From Oligoflexia bacterium (lineage in GTDB: Bacteria > Bdellovibrionota > UBA1018): DNA of 64,000 nt. Both the position numbers and the translations under genes were made by a program. The DNA is taken from the NCBI GenBank assembly GCA_014378465.1, contig JACMNQ010000035.1, positions 1 to 64,000 of the forward strand. The letters are read 5' to 3'. A model generated the notes under the pieces. That model did no database searches. It was not told the origin of the DNA and saw nothing but the letters and a program-made list of their open reading frames with translations. Below, one piece after another: positions 52,060 through 61,262 of this stretch (positions within the stretch are counted from its first letter, which is position 1; each line of letters starts with the position of its first letter).

Positions 52060-52282
52060 TAGAGCTCTCCTCCACAACACTCTGCTGTTTTGAGATCTGC
52101 TCAAAGGTCCGGGTGAGGCTCTTCTCGGTGTAGAGCAGAATTCCCGCGCTCACCAACAGTGCAGTCGGCACGGATATCAGGTTGATGGTTAGAATTTGGC
52201 TGTTCAGGGATCGATTGGACAGGAAGAATGCTCCTCTTCGATTAACGCGCGGATCGGCATTCTCACTCGGATGGAAAGAGTC
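52060..52282 (-). pseudogene. Remnant of a membrane sensor protein N-terminus
   Basis: The minus strand, in the same frame as and just past the stop of the lipoprotein gene at 52283, reads RSLNSQILTINLISVPTALL then VSAGILLYTEKSLTRTFEQI and SKQQSVVEESSR. This is a basic stretch plus one TM helix and a coiled start, as at the N-terminus of many histidine kinases. There is no start codon, no ribosome site and no continuation, so it is a gene fragment. Confidence 0.4.
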
Positions 52283-55027
52283 TCAACGAAATTGGCTCAG
52301 ATAGATGTCTTCTTGATTGATGGACGAGAGCAGCAGGATCTCTTCGGATGAAGGCGCAGTCGCAACGCGGAGATCTGCATATCCGGTATAAAGAGTTTCT
52401 GGAGTTTCAGGCCGCAGACTGAGGGAGGAATCTCCAGTCCGTTCAGCGATTGCAATCTCCCAGGCACTTCGAGTAGATTTGAAATGGGACCAAGCAATCA
52501 CTTCATGACCTTGGTCAGTCAAGGCAACTCGAGAAGCGCCAGCTAAGACGGGCGAGCTCTGTGGGTTGACCGATTCGGTCGCAGTCAGAGGGATCACCCA
52601 TTGACCACCCTCCGTTCGCTGCGCTTCAAAAAGGTGTTGCTGACCGCCAATAGTCTGCTCCCAGATCACGCGCACTTCGCCCTTGGAATTGATCGCAACA
52701 TGGCTGTTGGATGCGTACACTCCGTCCAGGGACAGGTGCTCTACTGGAGCAGGAGGATTGCTCCAGGTTCGGTTTGATTCTCTTTCAGATCGATAGATCT
52801 GCGTGTAACCACTCAGAGCCTGAGCCTGCCAAGTCACAATTGCCTGTCCGCGGTTGTTGAGAGCCAGATCGTTGAGATACGCATTAGTCGTGGAGAGAAG
52901 AGCTGGGTCGGATACTCCAACCGGAGCATTCCAAGAGTTTGAGCCCTCTTTCTCGCTTCGGTAAATTCGGCTGACACCGTCAGCGTCAACCTGATCCCAA
53001 GCTAAAACGCTATTTCCATCAGAATCCATTTTCAGTGAATGTTTTCCCACGCCGTGTGGAGAAAAAGTGACAGAGTCTGTCGGTGACGACGGAAAGGTCC
53101 AGGCGCCGTTTGGTGCTCGGAGTGCTGCATACACCTGATTGACAACAGATCCATCTCCCTGCACCCAGGTAATGGCTGCCGCTCCATTGGCTTGGAGCGA
53201 AACGAGAGGGCTGGACACGCCGAAAGCTGAAGTCGATATCGCAGCGCTCGCATCAGCAGGTGTGGTCCAGGCTCCCGAAGCATTTCTTTCTGCCATGAAG
53301 ATTTTACTGGCCTGCTGCCAGACCACCAAGGCTTCGCCAGAGTCGTTTACGGCCACCTGAGGAGCTGTCGCGTCGAATCCTGCAATCGAAAGAGGAACCG
53401 TCAGCTCGTCTGGCTTGTCCCATAATCCATTGGTGCCGCGTTCACTCTTCAAAAGCACCCACCGACCTGAAAGATTTTTTTGGACCCAAGCAGCAATCGC
53501 TTTTCCAGAGGGGCTGGTGGCAACTGCAGGCTCTCGAGTCTCCATTTGATCGGGCTCGAAGGAGTCATTTGAGCTCGCCGGATACTGCCAGGTCCCGGAG
53601 GTGTCGTGCGAAGCTACGAAAAGATGGGATTGAGGATCGAACCAGGCAATGAGGGCCAGTCCGTCGGAGCCAAGGGCTGAAGGTAGTTCGTAATTATGAT
53701 TGCTCACGATGGAGTCGGAGTTGTCGATCGGGTAAGTCCAACTGCCGTTTGTACTTCTCTCTGCTTTGTAAGCGGCACTCCCCCGGCCCCAGACGAAAAG
53801 TGAGCGCCCCTGCGGGTCGACGGAAAGTGACTGAATACTATAGGCGTAGCCGTCCACCATGACATCATTTGAATCCACAGGATGAGTCCAGACACCATTT
53901 GCTTCGCGTTCATGTTTGAAAAAGTAGCTTCCTCGCTGGGTAATGAGTACGGCCTGCCCAGACAGATTCGCCGCAAAATTCGTGATGGAGGCCTGTTCGT
54001 TAGGAACTGATAAAGCGTCATTGGCGTCTACCGGCAGAGTCCAGGTTCCAGAAGCTGCACGTTCTGCATAATAGGTTTTCAAACTGGCGCCATTTCCTGA
54101 GTTCCAAAGTACCATCGCCACGCCTTGATTGGTCAGGGCGCTTCTGACATTTGCTGTTGAGGTCATTCCGATCGGAGAGAGTGAATCAGACGCATCCGCC
54201 GGAAAAGTCCATTGTCCGTCGATCGCTCGTTGCGCGGAATAGGGGGCACCTTGCTCCCATGTGATGAGCCCTTCTCCCAGGTCATTGAGCGCGACGGAAG
54301 CCGCTCCATTGATGGAACCAGAACCTGGAGCCACGATGATCCGGTCATTCAGATCAAAAGGTTTTGTCCAAACTCCGTTTTGATCTCGGGTTGCCTTATA
54401 AACCGCAGTGCTGAAAGAGGGACCATTTGCGAGCCAGACCAGAAGCACCTGACCGGCGGCATTCAGGCTGACGCGCGGATAAAATGCGTAACTCCCTGGG
54501 GGAGTCAGGCAGTCGGATTCGTGAGTGGGAAAGTGCCACCGACCCTGAGCGTCCCTTTCGGCCACGTACATCTGGTCGTCGCGAGTCGTATCTTCTTGAG
54601 TCCAGGCAATGATGGCTTGGCCCGAGCCATTGATCGCCACTTTAAGTTCGTCCGAGTTCCACGGATTTGAAGACACGTAGTCCCGTACACTTTCTGGACG
54701 TGTCCACTGGCCTGCTGCGTTTCGTTCAGCTTTGAAAATTTGACGATATCCTAGCCCTGGAGCTTCCTGGATCCAGGCCATGATCGCCTGGCCTGAAGCA
54801 TTCATGGCAACTTCAGCATCTTTTCGCACGACGGTTACGGTGCCATGTGAGAAACGACTGAGTCGATGGGTAAAGGCCCACTCGGGAGTGTGCGCAGTGA
54901 CGGTTTCCGTACTGCTCGGGGACTGAGACTCGAACTGATTCTGGTTCAATTTCAGGCTGCAGCCCGAAGTGACGAGTGTGACCAGGACGAGGCCCGCGGC
55001 CCACGATCGATATTGAGTAAAATTCAT
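52283..55027 (-). CDS. Lipoprotein with about 15-16 beta-propeller-like repeats
   Basis: 914 residues. Lipobox VTSGC (C about residue 23). The rest is 15-16 repeats of about 55-58 residues with consensus A-x-N-x-x-G-Q-A-I-I-A-W-x-Q ... IYKAER-x-x-x-G-x-W-x-x-P-x-D (for example AINGSGQAIIAWTQE, AVNDSGEALVVWQQ, SLQANGAAAITWVQG, ALNNRGQAIVTWQA). That fits one or two 7-8-bladed propellers anchored to the outer membrane. There are few cysteines, unlike the RCC1 protein. ATG 55027 is preferred over GTG 55030 because AGAGG lies about 9 bases upstream. Adhesion or binding is inferred, not shown. Confidence 0.85.
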   Translation of the reverse strand: MNFTQYRSWAAGLVLVTLVTSGCSLKLNQNQFESQSPSSTETVTAHTPEWAFTHRLSRFSHGTVTVVRKDAEVAMNASGQAIMAWIQEAPGLGYRQIFKAERNAAGQWTRPESVRDYVSSNPWNSDELKVAINGSGQAIIAWTQEDTTRDDQMYVAERDAQGRWHFPTHESDCLTPPGSYAFYPRVSLNAAGQVLLVWLANGPSFSTAVYKATRDQNGVWTKPFDLNDRIIVAPGSGSINGAASVALNDLGEGLITWEQGAPYSAQRAIDGQWTFPADASDSLSPIGMTSTANVRSALTNQGVAMVLWNSGNGASLKTYYAERAASGTWTLPVDANDALSVPNEQASITNFAANLSGQAVLITQRGSYFFKHEREANGVWTHPVDSNDVMVDGYAYSIQSLSVDPQGRSLFVWGRGSAAYKAERSTNGSWTYPIDNSDSIVSNHNYELPSALGSDGLALIAWFDPQSHLFVASHDTSGTWQYPASSNDSFEPDQMETREPAVATSPSGKAIAAWVQKNLSGRWVLLKSERGTNGLWDKPDELTVPLSIAGFDATAPQVAVNDSGEALVVWQQASKIFMAERNASGAWTTPADASAAISTSAFGVSSPLVSLQANGAAAITWVQGDGSVVNQVYAALRAPNGAWTFPSSPTDSVTFSPHGVGKHSLKMDSDGNSVLAWDQVDADGVSRIYRSEKEGSNSWNAPVGVSDPALLSTTNAYLNDLALNNRGQAIVTWQAQALSGYTQIYRSERESNRTWSNPPAPVEHLSLDGVYASNSHVAINSKGEVRVIWEQTIGGQQHLFEAQRTEGGQWVIPLTATESVNPQSSPVLAGASRVALTDQGHEVIAWSHFKSTRSAWEIAIAERTGDSSLSLRPETPETLYTGYADLRVATAPSSEEILLLSSINQEDIYLSQFR

Positions 55028-55103
55028 CACAACTGACCTCTTTAAGTAGAGTGGACCTCTTGGCCCACCTTCTTTCAGATCGGCCTGAACGGACCTAAAT
55101 TTA

Positions 55104-55131
55104 ATAGTATTCTCCTGAGTCTAATTCACAA
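55104..55131 (-). promoter_or_regulatory. Sigma-70-type promoter of the repeat lipoprotein gene
   Basis: On the minus strand: TTGTGA (55131-55126), a 16-base spacer, TACTAT (55109-55104). Leader about 67-70 bases to the start at 55027. No other feature is seen in the gap 55028-55266 apart from the ribosome sites. Confidence 0.55.
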
Positions 55132-55266
55132 GGTGTCAGTTTTGACCCAGTCACTTCAGGTCAGAACCGTGCTGCCTTTGCCTAGGTCCGTGTGATTTAT
55201 TCGTAATAACTTATGAACTCAAGAATTCCGTCCGCGCTACCGAAAAGAAAGTTCAGGAGTCCTTTG

Positions 55267-56220
55267 ATGTTGAAGAAAGCGAAGTCCAGCCTTTATCTGA
55301 CCTGCTCGAGCGCGGCACTTCTGCTGCTGGCTCTTTCGCCCGCAACTGCTTCGGCACAAGGGTTTCAATCGTGCACGGACGTGAAGGACAGTGGGAAATG
55401 TAAATCCTTGGGTCCAAATTCCGATACCTTCAAGACGTGCTGCGCACCGGAAGCTGAGAAGCCTGTGGAAGGCGCCTTCAAATCCGCAAACGGGTCTCCA
55501 AATTCGCCCCCCGTTGCTGGCACGGGCAATCTCAGCTCAGAGATGGCATGCTTTGAAGCGGTGAAAGGGATTTCTCGAGGCGACGGGGTTCTTGTGGACG
55601 TCGGGGGAAAAGACACGCTTCTGGTTCCTGCCACTTTCAACGGGGCCAGAGGGTTTTATCTCTTCACTGCAGGTAGTGCCTATTTTCAAGCCTTCCCGGC
55701 AAAGCCTCAGGACTCAAACGACCAATTCAACCATTACTACTTTAAAATGCAGCTGCCGGGCCAGAAACCGGTCTACCTCACTTATTCAGCCGATAAGAAG
55801 GACCGTGGGACGTCCGCCATTGCGCAGGCTTCCGGTCCTCATGCGGCGGACAAGAATAAATACCAGAAGATTGAAAACAACGATGCTCTGGACAGGCAAT
55901 CAAGAGCCGTCCTCAGCCAGGAGCTTCAGAATCGCGTGAAATCCACCTCGCCGGTGTACCAGGATAATTTTTCGACTGCCAGAGAACTGGCCCGGATGTA
56001 CGCTCCTTATGGCAACATCCCTGAATTGAGAACCGTTCAGGAGTTTCAAAAATTGGGTAAAGACGCGACTTCAAAATCCTTGAATGCCTGCATTCTGAAG
56101 GAAGACAAAAACCTGAGAGCTGCAGTCGCTGACGAACAGGCCAAACTGGCTCGCGTGAATCCAACCATCGGCGGAAGTGATCAACCTTCGTCCGGAGTAA
56201 AGGCGACAGGCGTGCACTGA
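55267..56220 (+). CDS. Exported protein of unknown function
   Basis: 317 residues. ATG at 55267 with AGGAG 7 bases upstream, preferred over an in-frame ATG at 55213. Signal peptide (cleavage after ASA, about residue 31), six cysteines in the first 85 mature residues (SCTD, KCKS, TCCAPE, MACF), then a mixed domain with VLVDVGGKDTLLVPATFNGA and FYLFTAGSAYFQAFP, and a helical C-terminus. Family not recognised. Confidence 0.75.
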   Translation: MLKKAKSSLYLTCSSAALLLLALSPATASAQGFQSCTDVKDSGKCKSLGPNSDTFKTCCAPEAEKPVEGAFKSANGSPNSPPVAGTGNLSSEMACFEAVKGISRGDGVLVDVGGKDTLLVPATFNGARGFYLFTAGSAYFQAFPAKPQDSNDQFNHYYFKMQLPGQKPVYLTYSADKKDRGTSAIAQASGPHAADKNKYQKIENNDALDRQSRAVLSQELQNRVKSTSPVYQDNFSTARELARMYAPYGNIPELRTVQEFQKLGKDATSKSLNACILKEDKNLRAAVADEQAKLARVNPTIGGSDQPSSGVKATGVH

Positions 56221-56260
56221 GCGCCGTCGTCGCATGGGTTCAACTCGGTTACCGGTTTTT

Positions 56261-57010
56261 CTAAGAACAGGCTGACAGACGTTTCAGAAGCGTCTTCGCC
56301 TGCGTGAGCGCTTCTGCGCTTGCGGCATCCACTTTCAGGTCTGATTTTTCAAGCACTTTTGCGGCTTTCGCATCTCCCGATAGAGAAGCATCAAAAAGGG
56401 CCCAGATGTCGACTTCGCCAACGGCTTCGCTTTTCTGAACTCGCCGAAGTGTATCTTTCAATTGCTGTTGACCCTCGGAGTCTGAAGTTGCGCCCGACTT
56501 CTTGAAAAGACAGACCGGAGTGGATCGACCGCAGCTCTCTCCGACGCAGTCGATTCTTGACCGGAAGATGGGTACCCATCGGTCGTGCGAATACATGAGT
56601 TCGTCCAGAACCAGTTTTTCCGACTCAGGATATACGAGATAATTATCGAGAGCGCCCGCGGTCAGCAGGGATTTTGAGAGTTCTCCGTGAGAATTCACGC
56701 TGTAAATTTCAAATTCTGAGAGCTGTTTCTTCAGTCCCTCCTGCTTGGCATCGTCCTCATGGCCACAGACCAGAATCCGGCGCTTTTCCGGGAGCTCCAG
56801 AGTCACCACAGGATGATCTCCTGCCGACGCGCCGATCCCGGCCGGACACGAGCCACCGACTGGCGAAGGACCTGAAATGACCCTCCTTTCAGCGGAGTTC
56901 TGAGTCGAAGGAGGAGGAGCGATTTCTTTTCCTGGTTTCGTGCAGGCAGGATTCAGGGTCAGCACGACCAGCACTGCAGCCTTCAAGAAGTCGTGTCGAA
57001 GCGAAGTCAT
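56261..57010 (-). CDS. Probable lipoprotein of unknown function
   Basis: 249 residues. Hydrophobic N-terminus with lipobox-like LNPAC (C about 23). The mature part has a Cys-rich segment (DCVGESCGRSTPVCLF) and a helical C-terminus (DAASAEALTQAKTLLKRL). It directly follows the gene at 57011-57340 (TAA then ATG) and is convergent with the gene ending at 56220. Family not recognised. Confidence 0.68.
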   Translation of the reverse strand: MTSLRHDFLKAAVLVVLTLNPACTKPGKEIAPPPSTQNSAERRVISGPSPVGGSCPAGIGASAGDHPVVTLELPEKRRILVCGHEDDAKQEGLKKQLSEFEIYSVNSHGELSKSLLTAGALDNYLVYPESEKLVLDELMYSHDRWVPIFRSRIDCVGESCGRSTPVCLFKKSGATSDSEGQQQLKDTLRRVQKSEAVGEVDIWALFDASLSGDAKAAKVLEKSDLKVDAASAEALTQAKTLLKRLSACS

Positions 57011-57340
57011 TTACTCAGCGTTACTTTCATATGCGGCAGGTGCGGCCTGGGAAGACGGAAGCGAGTCCTGATCCAGATTCGGCGCAGTCACAGTCTCGCT
57101 CTGGATGAGGGAAAGGTTATCAAATTTTCCATTCGGATTTCTTGCCGAAGGAACAAAACCGCTGTTCATGTCTGGAGTTCCGATTTCGACCGTGGGTGCG
57201 GGCGCAGACGCCTGAGCTTCATCCAGAACCTGATTCATGTCGGGGGCTGGATCCGATTCATCGGCGCGGACGGTTTGTGAAAACAGGGCTGCTGAAAGAA
57301 CCGAAGTGAAAAGCACCAGACTGAACAAGATTGATTTCAT
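57011..57340 (-). CDS. Small exported protein, acidic and low complexity
   Basis: 109 residues. Signal peptide cleaved near VRA (about residue 26). The mature part is rich in Asp, Pro, Ala, Ser and Asn (DESDPAPDMNQVLDEAQASA). No domain seen. It begins the two-gene unit with 56261-57010. Confidence 0.6.
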   Translation of the reverse strand: MKSILFSLVLFTSVLSAALFSQTVRADESDPAPDMNQVLDEAQASAPAPTVEIGTPDMNSGFVPSARNPNGKFDNLSLIQSETVTAPNLDQDSLPSSQAAPAAYESNAE

Positions 57341-57467
57341 AGGTCAAAGTCCCCCGTGTAGGGCTCGAGTCTCTAACGAAGACTCCGCGAGCACAAGTGG
57401 CTTCCTGATAACGCCCTGCAAACTGCACCGATTTGCGCTCCCAAACGGAGAGTGATACGCAGCTACA

Positions 57468-58103
57468 ATGACAGCCCTGCTCATTTTGCTCGTTTCGGCC
57501 CTCCCTTTGAGTCTCATGACGACTCTTGAGGCGCAGGCCACTCCAGCGCCGGTGCTCGAGGTCGGCGATGTCCTTCTTCAATCCATGAGTTGTTATGCCT
57601 GCTCCCTGATTGAGGCCGAAGAAGACTCCGCCTACTCACACATGGGCATTGTCCTGAGCACTTTGCCGGAAGTCATGATCGCGGAGGCATGGGGACCCAC
57701 CCACCTCGTGGCGCTCAGGGAATTCGTGAAGAAATCCAAAACCGGATCCAGACTCCGCGTTCTCCGCTTCAGAAATCCGGAAGTGAACCGTTTCCTGACG
57801 GTGCATCAGGTGGAATGGAGGAGGATCTTTGCCGCGGACTTCAACGGTAATGCCTACGACGATCAGTTTCTCTGGAACAATTTTGATGAACGCGGCCGCG
57901 AGAAATTCTACTGTTCAGAACTGGTCACCAAGTTGATCGCCACTCAGATCGACCTCGAACTGCCGGTCAAGCGCATGCACTTCACGAAGAATCGCGACGC
58001 CTGGGCCAGGTACTTTCACGGCGTGATCCCGGATGGAAAGTTTGGGAATTCTCCGGGCGATTTTGAAAGATCTGAGCTTTTCCATGATGCGGGAGAAATT
58101 TGA
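57468..58103 (+). CDS. YiiX/YebB-like permuted papain-fold peptidase
   Basis: 211 residues. Signal peptide with cleavage near AQA. VGDVLLQSMSCYACSLIEA and YSHMGIVLSTLPEVMIAEAW give the family's first motif with the catalytic His (SHMG). The later FYCSELVTKLI holds the candidate catalytic Cys, the order used by permuted NlpC/P60 (YiiX) enzymes. Substrate unknown, probably a cell-wall peptide or amide. Convergent with the glycosyltransferase gene, 6 bases apart. Confidence 0.8.
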   Translation: MTALLILLVSALPLSLMTTLEAQATPAPVLEVGDVLLQSMSCYACSLIEAEEDSAYSHMGIVLSTLPEVMIAEAWGPTHLVALREFVKKSKTGSRLRVLRFRNPEVNRFLTVHQVEWRRIFAADFNGNAYDDQFLWNNFDERGREKFYCSELVTKLIATQIDLELPVKRMHFTKNRDAWARYFHGVIPDGKFGNSPGDFERSELFHDAGEI

Positions 58104-58109
58104 GAAACT

Positions 58110-59759
58110 TCAGAGACTCAAAATCTTGAACTCCCGGTGAATCAACTGATCAAAATCCGGCACTCCCCGCTTCCCTTTTTCAATCAGCATCCGGTATGGA
58201 AATTTCGTACGACCTTTGAGCCTCGGCCAGGCCTGAAATTTCAAAGTCTGGCCGGGCTTCAGAACTTCAACCTGATTCCCGATCGTTTCATCAAAGTCCC
58301 CGGCCTGCTCGTCATTCAAAGCGACAATCCCGCCGTCCGCGATGAACTTTGAAACTTCATCGACCGTATGCAATCTCACCATGGGCTTTTCGATCGCGAC
58401 CGACAATAATCCGATTTCATGCCAGATGCCGTTATCCTGATCGAGCATTCCCACCGCTGCTGCAGGATGACCAGCCACGGCGTCACGCAGTGGCTTCAGA
58501 TCCGCTTCTCCGATCTGAACCGCGCCGACTCGGATGAAAAACACCGCGGCAAGAGCGCACAGCACGAAACCGCGCATCCAATTTTTCGATGCACAGATCA
58601 AAGTGATCACGCCCGTCACGACCATTCCAGAAATGATCCAGATCGGAACCAGTTCGGCACGCTGGAGGATGAGAGCAAGACCACTGAGTGCGATGAACAT
58701 CACGAGGCCCGTGAATCCCATCACGAGACGAAACATGAGCGTGCGACCGACTCGAAAGTAGCCCCAGTCGACGAGTACCGCAAGGGCCGGCACCAGCAGA
58801 AAGAGGTAAGGTTTGATGCGGTAAGGGTAGAATGAGAAGAAGAGGGCGGCTGGCCAGGACCAGCAGAGGATGAACCTCATCAGTCCACCGGTTCTTCGTC
58901 CGCGCAAAATCGCTCGAAGCGATGGCAGGATCAGCAGAGTGAAAGGGATGCAGAAATAGAAAAGCGCGCCCCAGATGCTTCCCAGGGTTCCCTGATTGCC
59001 CCCCTTCTTTTCCCAAGTCTCTCTCATCGCGTAATCCGCCCAGAAATGAGCGCCGTCGACTTTCAGAATGGTGAGGTACCAGGCGAGCCCGATCCCCATC
59101 CCGCTCAGAAGCGCCAGGTAGAGATTCCGTTGCCTGAAGAGAAGCCACTCACCTGACACGAGCAGATAGCTCACGAAACTCAGAACCCAGAACACGGAGT
59201 AGAGAGGGCTCTTCACGAGCGCCGAAAGCCCCGCAAGGCCAAAAGCCAGAAAGATCCAGGCCCAGTTCCGGATTTCGTTGCGATCATTGCGTCGACTGAG
59301 AAATTTGAGCCCCGCCCACCAGGAAGCGGCGTAAAAAAAGCAGAGGTAGATTTCCATCTGCGCGGTGGTTCCGTAGGTCATCGTGCCAAGTGCGGCGGCA
59401 AACCAGAGTCCAGCGTTCACGAACCAGCGACGCTCACCGAGGAGCAGCGCAATTTCTCCCAGCAACCAGGCGATCAGCACCACACAGAGAACCGAAGGCA
59501 GCAGCGTCGCGAAGAGGTTGAAGCCAAAAATTTTCCAGCTCACCAGGGTCGCCCAGTATTGAAACGGGGGCTTGTAGTAGCTGGCTTCTCCGAACAGCAG
59601 CGGCTTGAGCCAGCTTCCCTGCTGACGCATTTCAAGCGCGGTGCTGAGGTAAACCTTCTGATCTCCGGTCAACGGCACGCTCATCCCGCCCAGCCACGGA
59701 AGGTAAGCGAGAAGGATCCAGAATAGATGACCAGGATGACGCCAAAGGTAGTTTCGCAT
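58110..59759 (-). CDS. ArnT-like membrane glycosyltransferase (GT83/PMT type)
   Basis: About 549 residues with about 11-12 TM helices. The first periplasmic loop has the family signature LTGDQKVYLSTALEMRQQGS and SYYKPPFQYWA, where the DQ/DE pair binds the lipid-linked sugar donor. A second periplasmic domain occurs at about 420-550. It transfers a sugar from a polyprenyl-phosphate to a periplasmic acceptor such as lipid A or a protein. ATG at 59759; a TTG at 59771 behind AAGGGG is possible. Divergent from the thiolase gene. Confidence 0.85.
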   Translation of the reverse strand: MRNYLWRHPGHLFWILLAYLPWLGGMSVPLTGDQKVYLSTALEMRQQGSWLKPLLFGEASYYKPPFQYWATLVSWKIFGFNLFATLLPSVLCVVLIAWLLGEIALLLGERRWFVNAGLWFAAALGTMTYGTTAQMEIYLCFFYAASWWAGLKFLSRRNDRNEIRNWAWIFLAFGLAGLSALVKSPLYSVFWVLSFVSYLLVSGEWLLFRQRNLYLALLSGMGIGLAWYLTILKVDGAHFWADYAMRETWEKKGGNQGTLGSIWGALFYFCIPFTLLILPSLRAILRGRRTGGLMRFILCWSWPAALFFSFYPYRIKPYLFLLVPALAVLVDWGYFRVGRTLMFRLVMGFTGLVMFIALSGLALILQRAELVPIWIISGMVVTGVITLICASKNWMRGFVLCALAAVFFIRVGAVQIGEADLKPLRDAVAGHPAAAVGMLDQDNGIWHEIGLLSVAIEKPMVRLHTVDEVSKFIADGGIVALNDEQAGDFDETIGNQVEVLKPGQTLKFQAWPRLKGRTKFPYRMLIEKGKRGVPDFDQLIHREFKILSL

Positions 59760-59781
59760 TCTACTTTTCAATTTACCCCTT

Positions 59782-59809
59782 TTGAAAGCATTCAGCTATC
59801 CGGTATGAT
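59782..59809 (+). promoter_or_regulatory. Sigma-70-type promoter of the thiolase gene
   Basis: TTGAAA (59782-59787), a 16-base spacer, TATGAT (59804-59809), 20 bases before the ATG at 59830, which has AGAGGA 8 bases upstream. Confidence 0.6.
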
Positions 59810-59829
59810 GATTTCAAGAGGAAATTTTC

Positions 59830-61110
59830 ATGGCACAAGAACGTGTTGTCGTAGTCAATGGCGCCCGGACTCCCTTCGTGAGAGCCCGAACCGTCTTTCA
59901 GAAGATGTCACCTGCCGCACTTGGAGGGGTCGCGTTGAGAGAGACGATCGCGAAATCGGACATCGACCCCAAGCTGGTGGATGAAATTTACTTCGGCATC
60001 GTCAGCCCACCGCCTGAAGGCAGCAATATCGCCCGAGAAGCTCTCTTTGACTCCGGTCTTCCGGCCACCATCGCCTGCACCACGATCAACCGCTACTGCG
60101 CCTCCTCCGCCGAAGCCGCAGCGTCCATCGTTGCAAAGATCCAGACCGGGCAGATCGACATCGGAATCGCCGGTGGAGTCGAGTCCATCAGTTCCGTACG
60201 CGCGCTCTTCAGCCAGGAGGCGACTGATTTCTTTCAGGACATCGCTCGCACGAAGACCACAGGACAGAAGCTCGGGATGCTCGGGAAATTCAGCCCGAAA
60301 CTTCTCATGCCTCACGCTCCCGGAATCAAGGAACCCACGACGGGACTCACGATGGGACAATCGGCGGATCTCATGGCCCGGCAATTCCAAGTGAGTCGCG
60401 TCGAGCAGGACCAGTACGCAGTCGACAGTCATCTCAAGGCTCACAAGGCCTGGGAGAATGGTTTCTACAAATCCCATGTCGTTGCAGTCGCCACTCCGGA
60501 TGGCAAAATCGTGGACCGCGACACGGATGTGCGTTCGGACACTTCCGTCGAAAAACTCGCGACCCTTCGCCCGGTTTTCTACAAGGACGGAACGATCACG
60601 GCTGCCAATGCGAGCCCTTTGACTGACGGCGCCTCAGCAGTTCTGCTCATGACTGAGTCCAAAGCGAAGGAACTGAAGATGATGCCGCTCGGTACGATCC
60701 GAGGGTATGCGGCAGCGGCAGTGGATATTCAAAAAGAGCCTCTCCTCATTGGCCCGGTCTACGCGATCCCGCGTGCGCTCAAGGCAGCGGGACTTACCTG
60801 GGACCAGATCGATCTCTTTGAAATCCACGAAGCTTTCGCAGGTCAGGTTCTGGCGACCCTCAAAGCCATCGAGTCTCCCACCTTCTGCAGAGAGAAGCTT
60901 GGACTCGACGCTCCCATTGGAAAGATGGATTTCACCAAACTGAATGTCCACGGCGGAAGCATCCCGCTCGGGCACCCTTTCGGAGCCACGGGAGGTCGCA
61001 TGATCCTCCAGACGCTTCATGGGCTCAAAGCTCGCGGCAAGAAATATGGCCTCATCTCCATCTGCGCCGCAGGTGGACTCGGCTCGGTCATGGTGGTCGA
61101 AGCGTTCTAA
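59830..61110 (+). CDS. Acetyl-CoA acyltransferase (thiolase), FadI/FadA type
   Basis: 426 residues. Thiolase catalytic set visible: nucleophile C90 (TTINRYCASSAEA), the HEAFAGQ histidine, LNVHGGSIPLGHPFGATGGR with the second His, and SICAAGGLGS with the second cysteine near the C-terminus. It cleaves 3-ketoacyl-CoA in fatty-acid beta-oxidation or condenses acetyl-CoA. Length and the NRYCASS sequence lean towards FadI (trifunctional enzyme beta subunit), but no fadJ-like partner is nearby, so either assignment is open. Own promoter and a strong bidirectional terminator after it. Confidence 0.93.
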   Translation: MAQERVVVVNGARTPFVRARTVFQKMSPAALGGVALRETIAKSDIDPKLVDEIYFGIVSPPPEGSNIAREALFDSGLPATIACTTINRYCASSAEAAASIVAKIQTGQIDIGIAGGVESISSVRALFSQEATDFFQDIARTKTTGQKLGMLGKFSPKLLMPHAPGIKEPTTGLTMGQSADLMARQFQVSRVEQDQYAVDSHLKAHKAWENGFYKSHVVAVATPDGKIVDRDTDVRSDTSVEKLATLRPVFYKDGTITAANASPLTDGASAVLLMTESKAKELKMMPLGTIRGYAAAAVDIQKEPLLIGPVYAIPRALKAAGLTWDQIDLFEIHEAFAGQVLATLKAIESPTFCREKLGLDAPIGKMDFTKLNVHGGSIPLGHPFGATGGRMILQTLHGLKARGKKYGLISICAAGGLGSVMVVEAF

Positions 61111-61127
61111 GCTCCGTGTGCAATTCC

Positions 61128-61180
61128 AAACTGAAAAAGGCTGAGAGTCGCTCCAAGCGGCCCTCAGTCTTTTTCAGTTT
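61128..61180. terminator. Bidirectional terminator between thiolase and osmC
   Basis: AAACTGAAAAAGGCTGAGAG (61128-61147) pairs in 18 of 20 positions with the inverse of 61161-61180 (CCCTCAGTCTTTTTCAGTTT). The A-run and T-run within the arms give a U-tract on either strand. Confidence 0.8.
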
Positions 61181-61182
61181 CA

Positions 61183-61228
61183 GACTTATGCACTTATCCC
61201 CAAGCGTGTGGGGATAAGTGCATAAGTC
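61183..61228. repeat. Perfect 20-base inverted repeat
   Basis: GACTTATGCACTTATCCCCA (61183-61202), loop AGCGTG, then its exact reverse complement (61209-61228). It follows the terminator directly. Each arm carries TTATCCCCA, one mismatch from a DnaA box (TTATCCACA), with the two in opposite orientation. It may be a second terminator hairpin, a recombination relic or a DNA-binding site. Confidence 0.7.
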
Positions 61229-61262
61229 CCGGAATTCGTCTGTCCAGGCCGAAGCTCGAGAA

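Noticed and set aside
61183-61228. Replication origin
   Set aside because: Only two imperfect DnaA-like boxes, no AT-rich unwinding region, and no dnaA, dnaN or gyrB nearby.
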